A stretch of 64,000 nt of DNA from Oehlia diaphana (Eukaryota > Glomeromycota > Glomeromycetes > Glomerales > Glomeraceae): positions 8,938 through 72,937 of the forward strand of contig QZLH01000076.1 of assembly GCA_003833135.1 (NCBI GenBank), given 5' to 3'. The position numbers and the translations under genes are program-made. The notes beneath the pieces are model-generated. The model was not told the DNA's origin. It ran no database searches and saw only the letters and a list, made by a program, of their open reading frames with translations. How positions within the stretch are numbered: the first letter of the stretch is position 1; each line of letters begins with the position of its first letter. This document shows, piece after piece, positions 10,896 to 24,174 of the stretch.

Positions 10896-11239
10896 ATTTG
10901 ATTTTAAAAAAACATATTAGAGTATGAATGAAAATATTATAAAAAAAACAAGACCTTAATCAGGTTCTGAAAAGAAAAATGAATAATTATAATATGGGCT
11001 GATTTGTCTACCTTAAATTAAAATATTGAATTTATTACATTTTTATTATACAAAATACTATATAATATACAGTAAATTGGGGATGAGTATTAAAAAATAT
11101 TTATTTAACATTATTATACTATAATTTGGTAAATATTTCTTTTAAATTAATATAATTCTTAGCACTTACTATATATATTAAAAATTTGTATCTCAACTTT
11201 AAACGTAAATATCTCCGAATCTAATGATTCAATCGGCAA

Positions 11240-12063
11240 NNNNNNNNNNNNNNNNNNNNNNNNNNNNNNNNNNNNNNNNNNNNNNNNNNNNNNNNNNNNN
11301 NNNNNNNNNNNNNNNNNNNNNNNNNNNNNNNNNNNNNNNNNNNNNNNNNNNNNNNNNNNNNNNNNNNNNNNNNNNNNNNNNNNNNNNNNNNNNNNNNNNN
11401 NNNNNNNNNNNNNNNNNNNNNNNNNNNNNNNNNNNNNNNNNNNNNNNNNNNNNNNNNNNNNNNNNNNNNNNNNNNNNNNNNNNNNNNNNNNNNNNNNNNN
11501 NNNNNNNNNNNNNNNNNNNNNNNNNNNNNNNNNNNNNNNNNNNNNNNNNNNNNNNNNNNNNNNNNNNNNNNNNNNNNNNNNNNNNNNNNNNNNNNNNNNN
11601 NNNNNNNNNNNNNNNNNNNNNNNNNNNNNNNNNNNNNNNNNNNNNNNNNNNNNNNNNNNNNNNNNNNNNNNNNNNNNNNNNNNNNNNNNNNNNNNNNNNN
11701 NNNNNNNNNNNNNNNNNNNNNNNNNNNNNNNNNNNNNNNNNNNNNNNNNNNNNNNNNNNNNNNNNNNNNNNNNNNNNNNNNNNNNNNNNNNNNNNNNNNN
11801 NNNNNNNNNNNNNNNNNNNNNNNNNNNNNNNNNNNNNNNNNNNNNNNNNNNNNNNNNNNNNNNNNNNNNNNNNNNNNNNNNNNNNNNNNNNNNNNNNNNN
11901 NNNNNNNNNNNNNNNNNNNNNNNNNNNNNNNNNNNNNNNNNNNNNNNNNNNNNNNNNNNNNNNNNNNNNNNNNNNNNNNNNNNNNNNNNNNNNNNNNNNN
12001 NNNNNNNNNNNNNNNNNNNNNNNNNNNNNNNNNNNNNNNNNNNNNNNNNNNNNNNNNNNNNNN
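11240..12063. other. assembly gap (N)
   Basis: 824 unknown bases. Any frames spanning it are artefacts. It lies within AT-rich repeat territory, so a collapsed repeat is a likely cause. Confidence 0.99.
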
Positions 12064-12569
12064 ATTCCATATATATGAGAAATGGGTTTTTTATTAGTGA
12101 AATGGGTTTTTTCACAGCTCTTTTACATTTAATAATTTAAGTTTCGCAAATGTAAATTTTTGTTCAACTTATTATTTAGTCAAGCGATCATCAATCAGAT
12201 GATTTTTTGGTATTACAAAACAATTTTGAATAACAAAAATTGTAAAAATACTCTTTTTAGTGCAAAGTAAACAAATCAGCCCATATGAATGAAGATACAA
12301 ATAAAAGAAAGAAAAAGAAATACAAGAGTAAGTATGATGAATAATAATAATAATAAAAGAAAGAAAAAGAGACAGCAATAAGAAAAAGAAGAGGAACAAT
12401 TGTCATAAATCAGAAATATGAGAAAGACTTCAAAATAAAAAAAAATCAGAAACAATGAACAAATGTTCTAAATCAGGAGAAGAAAATAAAGAATTGATTA
12501 TTGACATAAAATTTATGAAAAAAATTGATGATTGGATAATAGACTTAGAAAAGGAAATTGAGATTCTTG

Positions 12570-14007
12570 TTGAACCATTTTTTGAATACTATTTTTCTGA
12601 ATATACCTTTCCCAAATCCAATTTTCTGAATGCTATTTTCAGAAATTGATCATTTCCTGTAACTCCATTTTACCGAATGCCAATTTCCCTAATCTCAATT
12701 TCTGGAATTATATAAAACATCCAATTTCTCAAATTCTTTTATTCTAAATTATTTTATTCCAATTTCCAATATCATGAATCCTAATATTCTGAATGGACAT
12801 TTTACTAAATTTAATATTATTTTGTATAATTTTACATCATAAATTAAAATTATTAATTTCATAAACTCAACTTTCTTTATTTTATTTAGTATACTAATCA
12901 ATAAATTATATATAATGTATTTAAATATAATATGTAATAAACTACTTATATTAAACAAATACTTAAAATAAATAATGCAAAAGCGAGCAGATTTTATTAT
13001 TCAATCAAATATCTGTTGTACCTGTACCAAATCCTTTTCTCCTAAAATGCAAATTAATTATATTTACTTGATGTTTAGGAAAATATTATCAAGCACTTAA
13101 AGTCAGTGGGTTGGAGAAAATTTAATAGCTAAAAATGCAATATTTTCTAATTGATTGTATATTGCCTTATATTTACTTCATATTTACTTCAATTGATCGT
13201 AATACTTGTACAGGCAAAGGATGCTTGAAAAAGCCACTCTTCAAATTATATATAACATGGTGGTGTTTATACAATTATAGCAGAGATACGTAAAAAGCAA
13301 TATTAAACTCATTTGCTAGCAGAAAGTGTTCTTTGTAGAGAACCTTTACCATACAAACGCAAGCATCTAATAAATCGTAAAAATCAAATTTTAACAGTTT
13401 TTAATAATTCATACTTATTGATTATTTAAGAGGAATTTTACATAATATTTCTCTCTAATTGCTGTTTTTATATAGATAAAGTATTCATTTAGTAATTTTT
13501 CTATGTATAATGTGAAATTAATAAATGTTTAGTAACATACAGTTAGTTTAATATTACAAAAAGTTGAATTATATTAATAAATGTCTAATAAATTACATTT
13601 ATAACCAGTACTTTAAAAATTTTTACAATCGTTGACATTATATCTGCTTATAAATACTGATATTTGAGTAATAAAACTTATAGTTATTAATAGCTCTTTA
13701 TTTTTTAAATTTATTATATAGTTTATTTATAAATCATACGAAAATATACAATTTATTATATAATTCAAGAAATTGTCCATTCGAAATATTAGAATTTAGA
13801 ATATTAGAATTAAGAATATTTGAATTTAGGTCAGGATATTGGGATTTAGGATTTAGGAAATTAGACTTTAGGAAATAGGATTCGGGAAATAAGGATTCAG
13901 AAAATTGTATATTTCAGGAAAATGTTCAGTTCAGAAAATTAACATTCAGGCAAATGACTTTGGGAAAAGATATATTCAGAAAAAAAGCATTCAAAAAATG
14001 GTACTGT
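12570..14007. repeat. large inverted-repeat structure with simple-motif arms
   Basis: The left arm (about 12,570-12,812) and right arm (about 13,775-14,007) are reverse complements with perhaps 70-75% identity by eye. Shared landmarks include AAAATGTCCATTC near the inner edge and TATATTCAGAAAAA then ATTCAAAAAATGG at the outer edge. Between these, both arms are made of repeats around ATTCRGGAAATTNGGATT. The 960-bp interior shows no gene. The architecture fits a foldback-type element; termini and a target duplication could not be fixed. Confidence 0.6.
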
Positions 14008-15828
14008 AACCAATTGAGATATTACAAGAAAAAAGAAATAATTACTGTATATAAAAATGAAAAATACATTTAAAAAAGAACAATGATTATTGATTAAAAT
14101 TGGATTACAAAAATATATTCAAAAGAATTATAAATAAAAATATTGTAAGTATATACAAAAGAAAGAGAAACTTATAAAAAGAATCAAGTTCATAAAAAAG
14201 AAAAATGGATGTTTACAATAATTTAGTGAAAAAAGTGAAGTAAAAAAAAGATTTGAAAATTTCATGAAATAGTTCAAAGATAAAGTAGAGATAAAATTAT
14301 TAAAAGAAATAATAATTAAAAATTTCAAAGGACTATTGTATTTAGAAAAGGTAGTGGTAAACGATAAAAATAAGTGGAGAATATGAAAGTTCCAGAAAAG
14401 CTTTAATTATGGTATAGAGATGGGTTACAAAAATTCTTGGAAGAATAATCAATTAACTGAGAGGGTAGTAGAAAAATTTATAAAAGGAGAGCAATTTGTG
14501 ACATTAGCTAGAAAATTTAATAACAATAAATTTAAATGATGAATTCAGATAAAGATAAAAATAAAGAGAGTAAAATAAAGAAAACTACAGTAAGAAAAAT
14601 TACCTTTTCATTAAAAATATATTTTACAATTAAAATAAGCAAGTAATAAAATAAGTTTACTTCTTAACTTAAATAGATCATAATATATTTATTGATTAAT
14701 TGTGCAGACAATTATAATTTTATGTAGTAATTGTTTTACATAAATATAATTTACTGATTATATTATACATCATCTCTCAACTTTTATTATCTCTTAAATT
14801 TTCAATTTTTAATAATTAAAATAGCAATCATCCTTTAACAACTATGCTTCAATCAAGAAGAAATAAGACTTTAATGAGTTGATTAAAAGAAAAAAAAGAG
14901 TAGTTGATATCCTGCCAGATAACAATTCAAAAATTATATTTATTTGAGGAATGGTGAAAAAAGAAAGATATTGATATGAAAAAGCAGTATATTTATCTAG
15001 GAAATGTGTATTTTATTAAAATATTTTAATGAAATTATTTTAGCGCTTTTATTACTTCTTAACATACTTTTTTCATTAGAAAATTAACCAAAGCTAATTT
15101 ACTTTAGACTCTACTTGGGTGCCCTAATTATCCTTATTTTTCTTGATCTGATAATATATAAAAATAATGAAAAAAATTGGGATTTTTTTTATTAATATTA
15201 AATTTGCTTATTTTTTTTGTTAAAATAATTATATTGTTTAATCATTGCGGTAGAGTAGTATTAATTATTATGTTATTGTTATATGTATTATATTAATAGT
15301 TATAGGAATATTATTATTGGCACTTTTACTAACATTTGTTAAATTTTTACCAATTAATTTTTTTGTCTATTTGATTCTTTTTTTCAGTACTTATTACTCA
15401 CTCATCTCATATATATTTATAGAAAAATAAAGAGTTTTTGTATTAAAATAATTATTCACTAGGAAACAGAAATCGTTGTAAGTCTAAAGCGAAAAAAAGT
15501 TATAAATAAACCTTTATCTGATGTAACACAAATTTATTTTCATCTGATGTAATACAAAATTTCAATAATGTGATGCGTGCAGACAACCGGATATCATCAT
15601 GTGACACTATTTGACATAGTCCTTCGAAAACATATATAGTCCTTTGCTTTGCTGAACAATTAGTGTATTATTATTAAAAAATTGAATAACTATTTATTTT
15701 GACAACTAAAGGTAAAGTATCTATTAAAGTGATATCTGCATTGTTAAAAATAACTATATTTTTATCAATAGTAATAGAACAATAAACTTATAATTCTATT
15801 GCTAAAAATTGTAATATAATATAGGAGT
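14008..15828. other. AT-rich intergenic DNA
   Basis: No supportable gene. A stretch near 14,395-14,540 on the plus strand reads like a short coding relic (MGYKNSWKNNQLTERVV... to a stop), perhaps from a transposon, but nothing around it confirms this. Confidence 0.5.
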
Positions 15829-16097
15829 TTGCTATTTATTACCAGCGGTAATCATCACCGGTGTCACGAGATTTTTAAATTTTGGCCGGAATTAAGGAAT
15901 TAACATACAAATTTCCATTTTTGGAACCTGGATAACGTTGCACAATCCAAAAAAAGCAATTTTATTTCTCATAAAAATGGAGAAATGAGTTACACAAGAT
16001 TCCAAAAAAGGAAATTTACATGTAAATCACTTAATTCTGGCCAAATTTAAAAATCATGTGACACCAGTGATTGATCACCGCCGGTGATTCATAGCAA
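15829..16097. mobile_element. 269-bp miniature inverted-repeat element (TTGCTAT...CACCGGTGTCAC)
   Basis: The left end TTGCTATTTATTACCAGCGG pairs with the right end, which reverse-complemented reads TTGCTATGAATCACCGGCGG. Pairing continues for about 65 bp through GGTGTCACRWGATTTTTAAA and GGCCRGAATTAAG. The two halves of the interior are also inverted (TGGAACC...GATTCCA). Flanks are AT-rich (ATAATATA on both sides), so the target duplication is only suggested. Confidence 0.8.
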
Positions 16098-16702
16098 TTT
16101 TATATAATATAATATTAATTATTTATCTTTTAATTAGTTATAATTTTGCTTTTTACACTTAAAACTTTCTTTCTATAAATACTATTTTGTTTCGTTTTGT
16201 AAGTTATTACTTTTTACTTTTTGCTTTTATTAATATTATATATATAATTTAAGAAAAAATTTTATATAATCAAATTTCTCTGAATTTTTTGAATTTACAT
16301 TTTAATGTAAAAAATCAAAGGGAATTGCTAGAGTTTATAAGTGGTAACCATTATTACATAATTTAATTCCGGCCAAAATTATAATTTGGTCAGTTAAAAA
16401 ATACTGGACATTTATAAATATAAATATGTGAAACTTGCATTTACAAACTTTGCATTTAAGGAAACTTATTCTACCCATAAATTTACTATTAATTTACAAA
16501 TTAGATCAAAAATTTTAAAAAAATAATTTTGTGTAGCCACCTGTGAAACAAAAAATTTGCTGTTTAAGTATAAATTTTATTGAATCTGTTTATGATACGA
16601 CTTTAAATAAATTACAAACAAGTTATTATTTTTTCATTTTATATTATTTAACAACAAAAAAATGCTTAATGAAATATACAGAAAAAATAAAGTGTAATAT
16701 TT

Positions 16703-17620
16703 TTAAATTCCTTTTATATGATCAGTATTTGCACTGACGTCTATGATCCATTTTCCATCAGGATTTACAGCATTTAAAGAATTAATAGCTTCTTCATTTT
16801 TCCTTTCAATTTCAGTTTTTTCACTGTCATCAGTATCGTTAACATCACTAACAGTGATATCGGGGATCCCACCACCTTCAACACTTTCAGAATCTTCTTT
16901 TGGTATCCATTTAGCTCTAGATACTGCACAAAATCCAGCTTCCTTCCAACCAGCAGATTTAGAACAAGCTTCTTGAATAACATTAAAGCACCATCCATGA
17001 GTAACCATAATTAATACTACATCAGTATCTAACTTTTCACTATCTTCAGATGATCTACTTTGTTTAATTTGTTGAATGAATGGAGATGATATTCCTGCCA
17101 AAGCACTTTGACATCTTTTAAGTACTTCATGTATTCCTTCAGGATATTTAGGAAGTTCATTAAGTACTGGTGTATAAGAAAAATCAACTTCAAAAGGATA
17201 ATTACTATTATCTTCTTTGCCACTCTTCTCATGTATCTCTTCAAATCTTTTACTAATGATACTATTTGGTACAGCTTGAGGAAAATAAGCTGAAGTATGC
17301 CATTCTGCTAATGACGAATCAATTCTAAATTTTATTTTTGAATTTGGTTCTGACGCAGATATTCCTTCTGCAATACCGATACCCGTTTCTGTTGTACGTG
17401 CAAATGGACTAGCTATAATAAAAAATTTTGTATTCCTTTTTGTATCATTAGAAATAGATTCTTGTTGAAGTGTATAAATATAAGAACCAGTTTGTTTGGC
17501 TTGTCGTTTTCCTCTTGGAGTCAATGGGGGATCAAAAGGCGTAGGTGAAGTGTAAACAAAACTTGGCTCTACATGATCCATACGTTCCCCGTGTCTTACT
17601 ATATATAAAGTAAGTGACAT
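16703..17620 (-). CDS. histidine phosphatase superfamily protein
   Basis: A single-exon gene of 305 residues. The N-terminus carries the branch-1 motif LYIVRHGER with the phospho-accepting His of RHG. It is followed by PPLTPRGKRQA, then ASPFARTTET (second phosphate-binding Arg) and EWHTS. The C-terminal catalytic His is in MVTHGWC. This order is typical of the phosphoglycerate-mutase-like fold, and the layout is close to Sts/UBASH3 and Tfc7-like phosphatases rather than metabolic mutases. The substrate cannot be deduced. A Glu/Asp-rich linker near residues 240-275 is probably disordered. It is transcribed on the same strand as the importin gene upstream, about 725 bp away. Confidence 0.85.
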   Translation of the reverse strand: MSLTLYIVRHGERMDHVEPSFVYTSPTPFDPPLTPRGKRQAKQTGSYIYTLQQESISNDTKRNTKFFIIASPFARTTETGIGIAEGISASEPNSKIKFRIDSSLAEWHTSAYFPQAVPNSIISKRFEEIHEKSGKEDNSNYPFEVDFSYTPVLNELPKYPEGIHEVLKRCQSALAGISSPFIQQIKQSRSSEDSEKLDTDVVLIMVTHGWCFNVIQEACSKSAGWKEAGFCAVSRAKWIPKEDSESVEGGGIPDITVSDVNDTDDSEKTEIERKNEEAINSLNAVNPDGKWIIDVSANTDHIKGI

Positions 17621-18345
17621 CTTTAATTTAATTTAAAAGAAATAATTGAAATAATTGAAAAGAGGTAAAGAAGTAAGGAAAAAGATTCAATTCTCAATGT
17701 CTTTATAATTTTTTGATCGGAGTTTATGGATCATTAGAGGTTCCGGCATTATCGAAATACAGTAACTGCATATGGATAAGTTATAAAGAATCATCCGAAT
17801 GGAACGTTAATTCAATTTTCTGTAATACAAACAATAGTTTATGAATGAGAAAAGGAATTTATAGAAATTCTCTCAGTAAAGTACCTACGGAATATTATTT
17901 TGCAATGATCGCCACGTGTCGTATGGCGTTTTTGCTTCTAGAAACAGTTTTTTAGTTTTATTTACAATTAATATAGGTTTAGTTTATTTACTAATTTATT
18001 AAAGTGGTTTAGATATTTAAATATAATGAAGCGAATGACGATTAAAAATCATTCAAACAGTTTATTAATCACATTCAAAAAAAAAAAAAGAAAAAAAAAA
18101 GTAATAATAATTAAGTAAAAGCAAAATGAATAGACTTCATGATGCCAAATTAAAAAATAACTTAACATGAAATAATCTTAATTCGCATATTTCTTCTTGT
18201 ATCATGAAAACTATTGTACAATACTTTACCTAAATGAATTATTAAAGAATCCTATATTATTTGGTTTGATTATGTTTTTTGCAATTTTTTACTCATTCTG
18301 AAAATTTAATTTAAAACATGATAAATTTAGCTAAATTCAATTAAT

Positions 18346-21300
18346 TCACTCTTTATCCCTGCGTTGTCTAGAAGCTAGATGTCTCCGCCTAAAGACAGCG
18401 ATAAAGTCATTGGTGATGCGTCGTAGCTTATTCCAATCTTGTTCTTGTATCGCTCTATATTAAAGATTAATGTGAAATCTTATAAATTAGAAATATTCGA
18501 ACAAAATATAAACTTACAAATTGTAATCTTTTATAAAGCTGTTTTTTGCTTCTGATGTTAAATTAGGATCCTGTAGTTGCTGAATAATTTCGGATATCCA
18601 TTGTTTACATTCCAATGGGTATAATTTAGACAAAGCCGACAATATTTCATGAATCTCGGCGTGTTGAATATCTCTTGGAAAAGTGTACATAAGACCTTTG
18701 AATATGTTTTCAAGGAACGAAGCACCGTATTGCTTCCATAAAGTATCATGAATCGCTAAGGCTGCACTCAGAGAAGCTTCCGTAGGTGATGTGGGGGTAA
18801 TAGTAACGGTAGTTTGTACACCGGAAGGTGGTCGTTGCTGTTTTTGATTTTCTCTAAAATTAAGCAACCTATTAAAAAACAAAATAATAGCAAATAGCGC
18901 ATCAGGTTGTTGTATTGATAGGCATGAAATTCCAGCTTGAAATACTGATGGGAATATGGCCGATTGTGAATAAGTAATAGGTGCGTCAAATAACGCAAGA
19001 TTAAGACGGAAATAATCTTCAATTACTAGAAAAAATTTTTTTTGGTTAAAATAGACGACTATAAATTACTTTGATATATAAAAACATTAAAATACCATCA
19101 GGGATGTCAGCAGGTTTTTTTCCATTCAAAAGATTAAACATTGTTACACTTAATCTTTCAACAAAAGATAACATTGCCATTGTCATTTCGGTTCCTTCAC
19201 CATCGCAATGTTCCTGAACACACTTGGTTGCAACCCACAAATAGCAACTCAAAAATGTTTGACCAAATACTGTAACTAAACGTTCCATCAGGTCAGGAAG
19301 CAACGGTCTAAAAGGAATTCGATAAAACACAACACAGTATTTAAAGCATTTACAAAGACTCTCTGACAAATGAGAATCAGATCCAAAATGAACCAAAAGT
19401 AGATCAAATACAGGCCATAATTCTTGTATAATAGTAATACAAGGATGAACTAGACCAGTATTCACATCTGCCGTACTGGTTTCTTTTTTGGGGTCAGCAA
19501 CTACCCTGATAATTATTGAAAATTGTTCGAGTTTATCTTTGAAGGAGAAGGAGATTATATCAATATTTTCTTTAATAAAATTAAAAGTATTCAACAATAA
19601 ATCATTTGGTAATCTTGCTTACCACAAGCAAACCTAATCTCCTTATCGGTCGCAGAAGTACCCTTATTAGCAAACTCATGTAGCCATTGTGCGATTGGAA
19701 GACAAAACATTTGTAATGCTTTTAGTAATTCTGCTGGACGAACAGCTGCAACAACATGCGAAACTGCCTCTGTCACTTCAAATAAATCTATCCCACGAAG
19801 TGTGTTCGTAACGTTAAGATAGAAAGGGTGGAGTTGTGGAAGATATTCAATCAGCAGCTATAAAATTAAAAGAGTTAATAAAGATTATTCAACTTGAAAA
19901 GTAATGAAAATTAAAATAATATAAAATATACCTCACTGCAATCTTTACATAAATATTTCAATGCTAATGCTGCTGCTGCAGAGACTTCTTCATTATCAAA
20001 TCCAGAAGAAATAAAATTTAATTGATATGGAATGAATTGTGGATGAAACCTAGTCCAATAAGAATATCTTGAAATCACCAAAGTAGCTGCGTAACGAATT
20101 TTTGGATGATCTGGCAGTTGTTGCAAAAGTTGCATAATTTGTGGTAAATAAACGTCTTCTTCATCCTCTATTTCAGATCCCATAGCACGTAAAGAAAATA
20201 ATGGCGCTTCAATTTCTTGCCAGTCTACAGTCTTTCCATTTGCTGAATCTGCGAGTTGCCTTGATAAAGTGGCAAATGGTTTGGACAAGCACTCTGCAGA
20301 TCCAGAAATCAAGCAACTATCTTTAAGAACGTCACCCATTACATGCCGAAATTCGCGGAATTCGTCGCGTTTCTCAGCAGACCAAGTTGAAAGATCTTTT
20401 GGATAATGCAAATGTTTGATCATAATATCAACCAAATTGGAATATATATCCTTAAATTTATCTCTAATGTTCGCGTGACGTGGTTTATACAATGTGTCGG
20501 CTAAACGATGCCAGAAATAAAAGGTTATTCTAACTATTTCTGTATCTTGATAAGCCGTACACTCAACTATACTTTCTACAATACTTCTAAAATCGTCAGC
20601 ATGCTGAACCACAAGATCCAAATATGATTCACCGGCATGTGTGAATATTCTACAATATCCTCGTACTTTGTCGTCATCTTCTTCTTCCATTGCACTTTTT
20701 AATGCTGCTCTCAAAGGCAGCAATCTTGGATATATTTGCTCAATTATTGGCATTGACTCAGGAATTTCCCGCGTTTCATTAATTATTCCACATACTACAT
20801 CAACTGCAATATCATATAATTCATCCGATTGTAGAGCATCAAATGAAAGACCTAAAAATGGACTTTTTTCTAAAGTTCCAATTGTAATTTCTCCAGACTG
20901 TAACCAGCTATGAAAACATTCAAACACTTTTTTTTGATAATCAGTATTTGTACCTAAAAGCCAATAATAAATTAGGATATAATTATTGTAACTTAATTAG
21001 ATAATGATTTTTAAATACAATTACCCGAGTTTTGTAAATAAACCAAAAGCATTTGTAAAACTTCATTGGCATTATCAGTCAACAATTGCCTGGATCGCAC
21101 ACGATAGTCTTTATCCTATAGATATTAATTGAATTATAATAACGAAATCCTAGTTAAAGGACAAGATAGTTTCTACTTACCGATATAGGTATTCGATTAT
21201 TTGTATTAATCTCTTCTGGCAATATTTTAAGAAACTCGAGCAAACAAGTTACCGTTTCCGGGTTCTTACCATATAATTCTGTGAATTGGTGTAAAACATT

Positions 21301-21904
21301 TTGCCATTCAGGCATTTGAAGTGCTAAGCACGCTAGGGAAATACATAATTGGGTAACAATCGATCGAGGACCAGAACGATATTGGTAGAGTAGTTCTAAA
21401 AGAGAATCACGGAGGTTATTGCGAGCTGTTGCATCGAGCTGATGTAGGTCAAGAATTATCTTTATTGTTAATAATCGATATGTAATAGGTTAATTCCAAA
21501 AAAAAATATTAATAATTAAATAGTAACGCGTCAAAGATTTAAAAGAAAAAAAAAAAAATAATTACAAAAAGACATACCTTTTGCCGAAAAGTACCTGCTG
21601 CGAAATGACGCGCCGCTTCCGATTGAGGTGTTAATTGAGGAGATCTTAACACTTGATTTGCTATCGTCCAAGCTTCCGACTGCAGTTGACGACATTATAA
21701 AAGAAAAGGTGGGAATCTTTATAATGCTTGTGAAGAAATCTAACAAAGCTTGTTGTCATTAACTTAGATCAGCAATCGCCAATAATTTACCGTCTTCCGA
21801 AAAGCTTGTAACCAAGAGTCAGCTTGCTCTCTTCTTACTTTGTCTTGCGAATTATATAAAGTATTCACTTCGGCTAAAAACTTCTCCGTCGTATCAGTAG
21901 TCAT
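18346..21904 (-). CDS. MTR10: Mtr10/transportin-3-type importin beta family protein
   Basis: I read nine exons: 21904-21791, 21679-21578, 21438-21181, 21115-21025, 20953-19932, 19857-19623, 19500-19096, 19025-18518 and 18454-18346. Total coding length is 2844 nt with consistent phases, giving 947 residues, the usual size for this family. The start MTTDTTEKFLAEVNTLY and the motif REQADSWLQAF are the importin-beta N-terminal pattern. A second anchor is GLSFDALQSDELYDIAVDVV, and the C-terminus ends in a basic RRRHLASRQRR tail. The whole protein is HEAT-like helices. Relatives (yeast Mtr10, human TNPO3) carry SR and SR-like RNA-binding proteins into the nucleus under RanGTP control. An SR protein is encoded elsewhere in this window (50651-51771). 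Confidence 0.88.
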
Positions 21905-22331
21905 GGTCAAATCTTTTGGTCTGATGAAAATTCACAGTAAAATTTATTGTCTTTGAACACGCAAGCTATTTACTTCAGTTCTCTCGACCTAAATTTTCTC
22001 GCCAGGTTTATATCTATGATATGGTATCATACCAAAATTTATTATCAATAAATTTCGAAAAATTCAAAAAAGTCGGGCTTTTTGATCATCATACTCACGA
22101 GATTACACTATGATTAATTGCTGATTTAATCACTGATTAGGATAAAGTTTGACAAAAAAAAAAAGTCACGGTATTATTTTTACATCGATTGTTATTCACA
22201 TGACAAATTATTTATATCTTTTTAATCAATATATTTATGTGATAAAATAGTTTCTATGGATTTAACCTTCACAAATATACAAATTATTAAAAAATAAATA
22301 TATTATAGTGTAACTACCAATTTGATTAATG

Positions 22332-24174
22332 TTATAAAGAAGGTGGGAATACCGTTTCTTTAAAATTACCCCAAAGTCCTTTATCATAAATATTGCGTAC
22401 TTCAGACATGGATTTGACTTGCCTTCCGAGTTGTTTACTATTTTCTCCATTAGCTTCGCTTTCACCTTCTGATGACTTATTTTTTCGATGTCTAGCAGGC
22501 TGTATCCAATAGATAGCAGTTGTCCTACCTTTAACTACTGAAACCTCTTTATTCTTCTTTTTCCTCCTTCTAGATTCCTCTTCAATTTCTCTTTCAAAAA
22601 CCCAAAGATCTCCGGTCATTATTATTTCTTCTATTTCTTCCCATTTAAATGCTTCATTTGCTGTTGTGCCATTATATACCAAACTAAGTTGATAACAAAA
22701 GAAAATTAATATGACCAATCCAACAAGAAGTGCAAAAATACCTAATGCACCAAGAACCCTTTCATGGTGAATTAAAAACTGTTAAATAATGATAAAACAA
22801 TATCAATTTAATTAAATTATCAAAATCTTTCCCAATAATATGTTAAATAGTATTTAGCATACCAGTGCAGCCTGATATGTTGAAATCTTAACTCTTCTTC
22901 CAGTCTGTATGGAAGTAATCCATGCCTCGGCTAAATTCATTTTCTTGGCTATATCCAAAAATATGTGATAAATCAAATATGCACCGTAAAAGCAAATTTG
23001 AATAGTAGCATATAGAAAAAGAAGGAAATAGCGATAGTTCTTCAAACCAACACAGTTATTAATCCATGAACCTGAATATAAAATTAAATATGTTGATTAC
23101 ACTTAAATAATATAACAATATAAATTAATATTAGTTATCAACTCACAGTGATGATCAGACTTTGCGACACACATTTTACATAGAGAACAATGTTTCGAAC
23201 GAGCAGGCCTAATTTTAAATCATTAATCAAAAGTTATAAATTTAATGATCTTACATATTTTAGGAAACTTACTTTAGAAATAGGCATGTTTTACATTCTT
23301 TTGGCTCGAATATCAAAAAATCATATTCGAACATTTTGCAAGCTTTAATAACATTCTCCCTTGTAACCTTGCCTGGATCACTCTTACATGCTATAAAAAA
23401 TGACGCATATGTAAAGAATATAACTATCGGAACAAGATATCTAATTGAGGGATGTAATTTATTTATAGTTAATCAACATATATATTGTCCGAGTTTAATG
23501 TTAAAAAAAATTATCATTTCTTGACACGTACACTACTTACTTATGCACATCAGAAAGATAGTGACCAGGAATATTAGGCCATGCAGTTATGTAAAATAAT
23601 AAAATTGACCCTGTTAGAAGTGTTAAATATATTATCTAAATAGAAAACAATTTACTTGTTAGAATACAATATAAAAGTAGATAATAATTCAAAAATCATG
23701 TGTAAGATTTATCATAAACAACAAACATTCTTACCACTAACACTGGGTTTTTTTCTTCCATAAAATAATCGCAAAGCCGATCACAAGTCGCTGTTGTACG
23801 ATTTCCACAAACTCTTCGATAAGAATGTCTAAATTTTTAATAAAGTAATTTAGAAAAACGAAAAATATTCGAAGTTAACGTAGATTAACTCACCCTATCC
23901 ATTCAATTAATGTTACAGTCAAAAAATGATTTAATTTTCCAATTGGGCCATTTCTAAATTAAATTAAATATTGTCAAATATAAATTTATAATGATTCGTA
24001 TAAACAAATACGTACCTGAAATGTGAAGACGGGCCCATTATCAACACAAAAATAAAGAAACAGAGAACCGCTAAATATAATGTAATTCCTATAAAAAAAT
24101 CCTTTACAAAGAATATAAAATTTATAAATCATCTTATCTTTAATTAAACCTAAATATACACAAAACCTTACCAT
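22332..24174 (-). CDS. SWF1: Swf1/ZDHHC4-type DHHC palmitoyltransferase
   Basis: Nine exons: 24174-24172, 24101-24016, 23953-23894, 23828-23735, 23635-23541, 23440-23273, 23208-23147, 23071-22863 and 22778-22332. Together they code for 407 residues in frame. The first coding exon would be just the ATG, spliced to an exon starting [12 protein letters not shown], the first membrane segment. Later come [10 protein letters not shown], the zinc-binding Cys-rich domain with [13 protein letters not shown] and [12 protein letters not shown], two further membrane segments, and a TTNE-like motif (TTANE). DHHCSWIN, rather than DHHCPW, is the Swf1 signature. Yeast Swf1 acts in the ER and palmitoylates juxtamembrane cysteines of SNAREs; that role here is inferred. 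The Lys/Glu-rich C-terminal tail is cytosolic by topology. Confidence 0.85.

Noticed and set aside
11159..12115. open frames across the first gap on both strands
   Set aside because: They consist almost entirely of unknown residues from the N run.
12172..12399. 75-residue minus-strand hydrophobic frame
   Set aside because: It is the complement of purine-rich GAAAGAAAAAGA tracts, so low complexity explains it.
12455..12649. 64-residue plus-strand frame
   Set aside because: It runs into the inverted-repeat arm at 12,570 and has no recognisable domain.
20641..20913. 90-residue plus-strand frame
   Set aside because: It is antisense to the large exon of the Mtr10-like importin.
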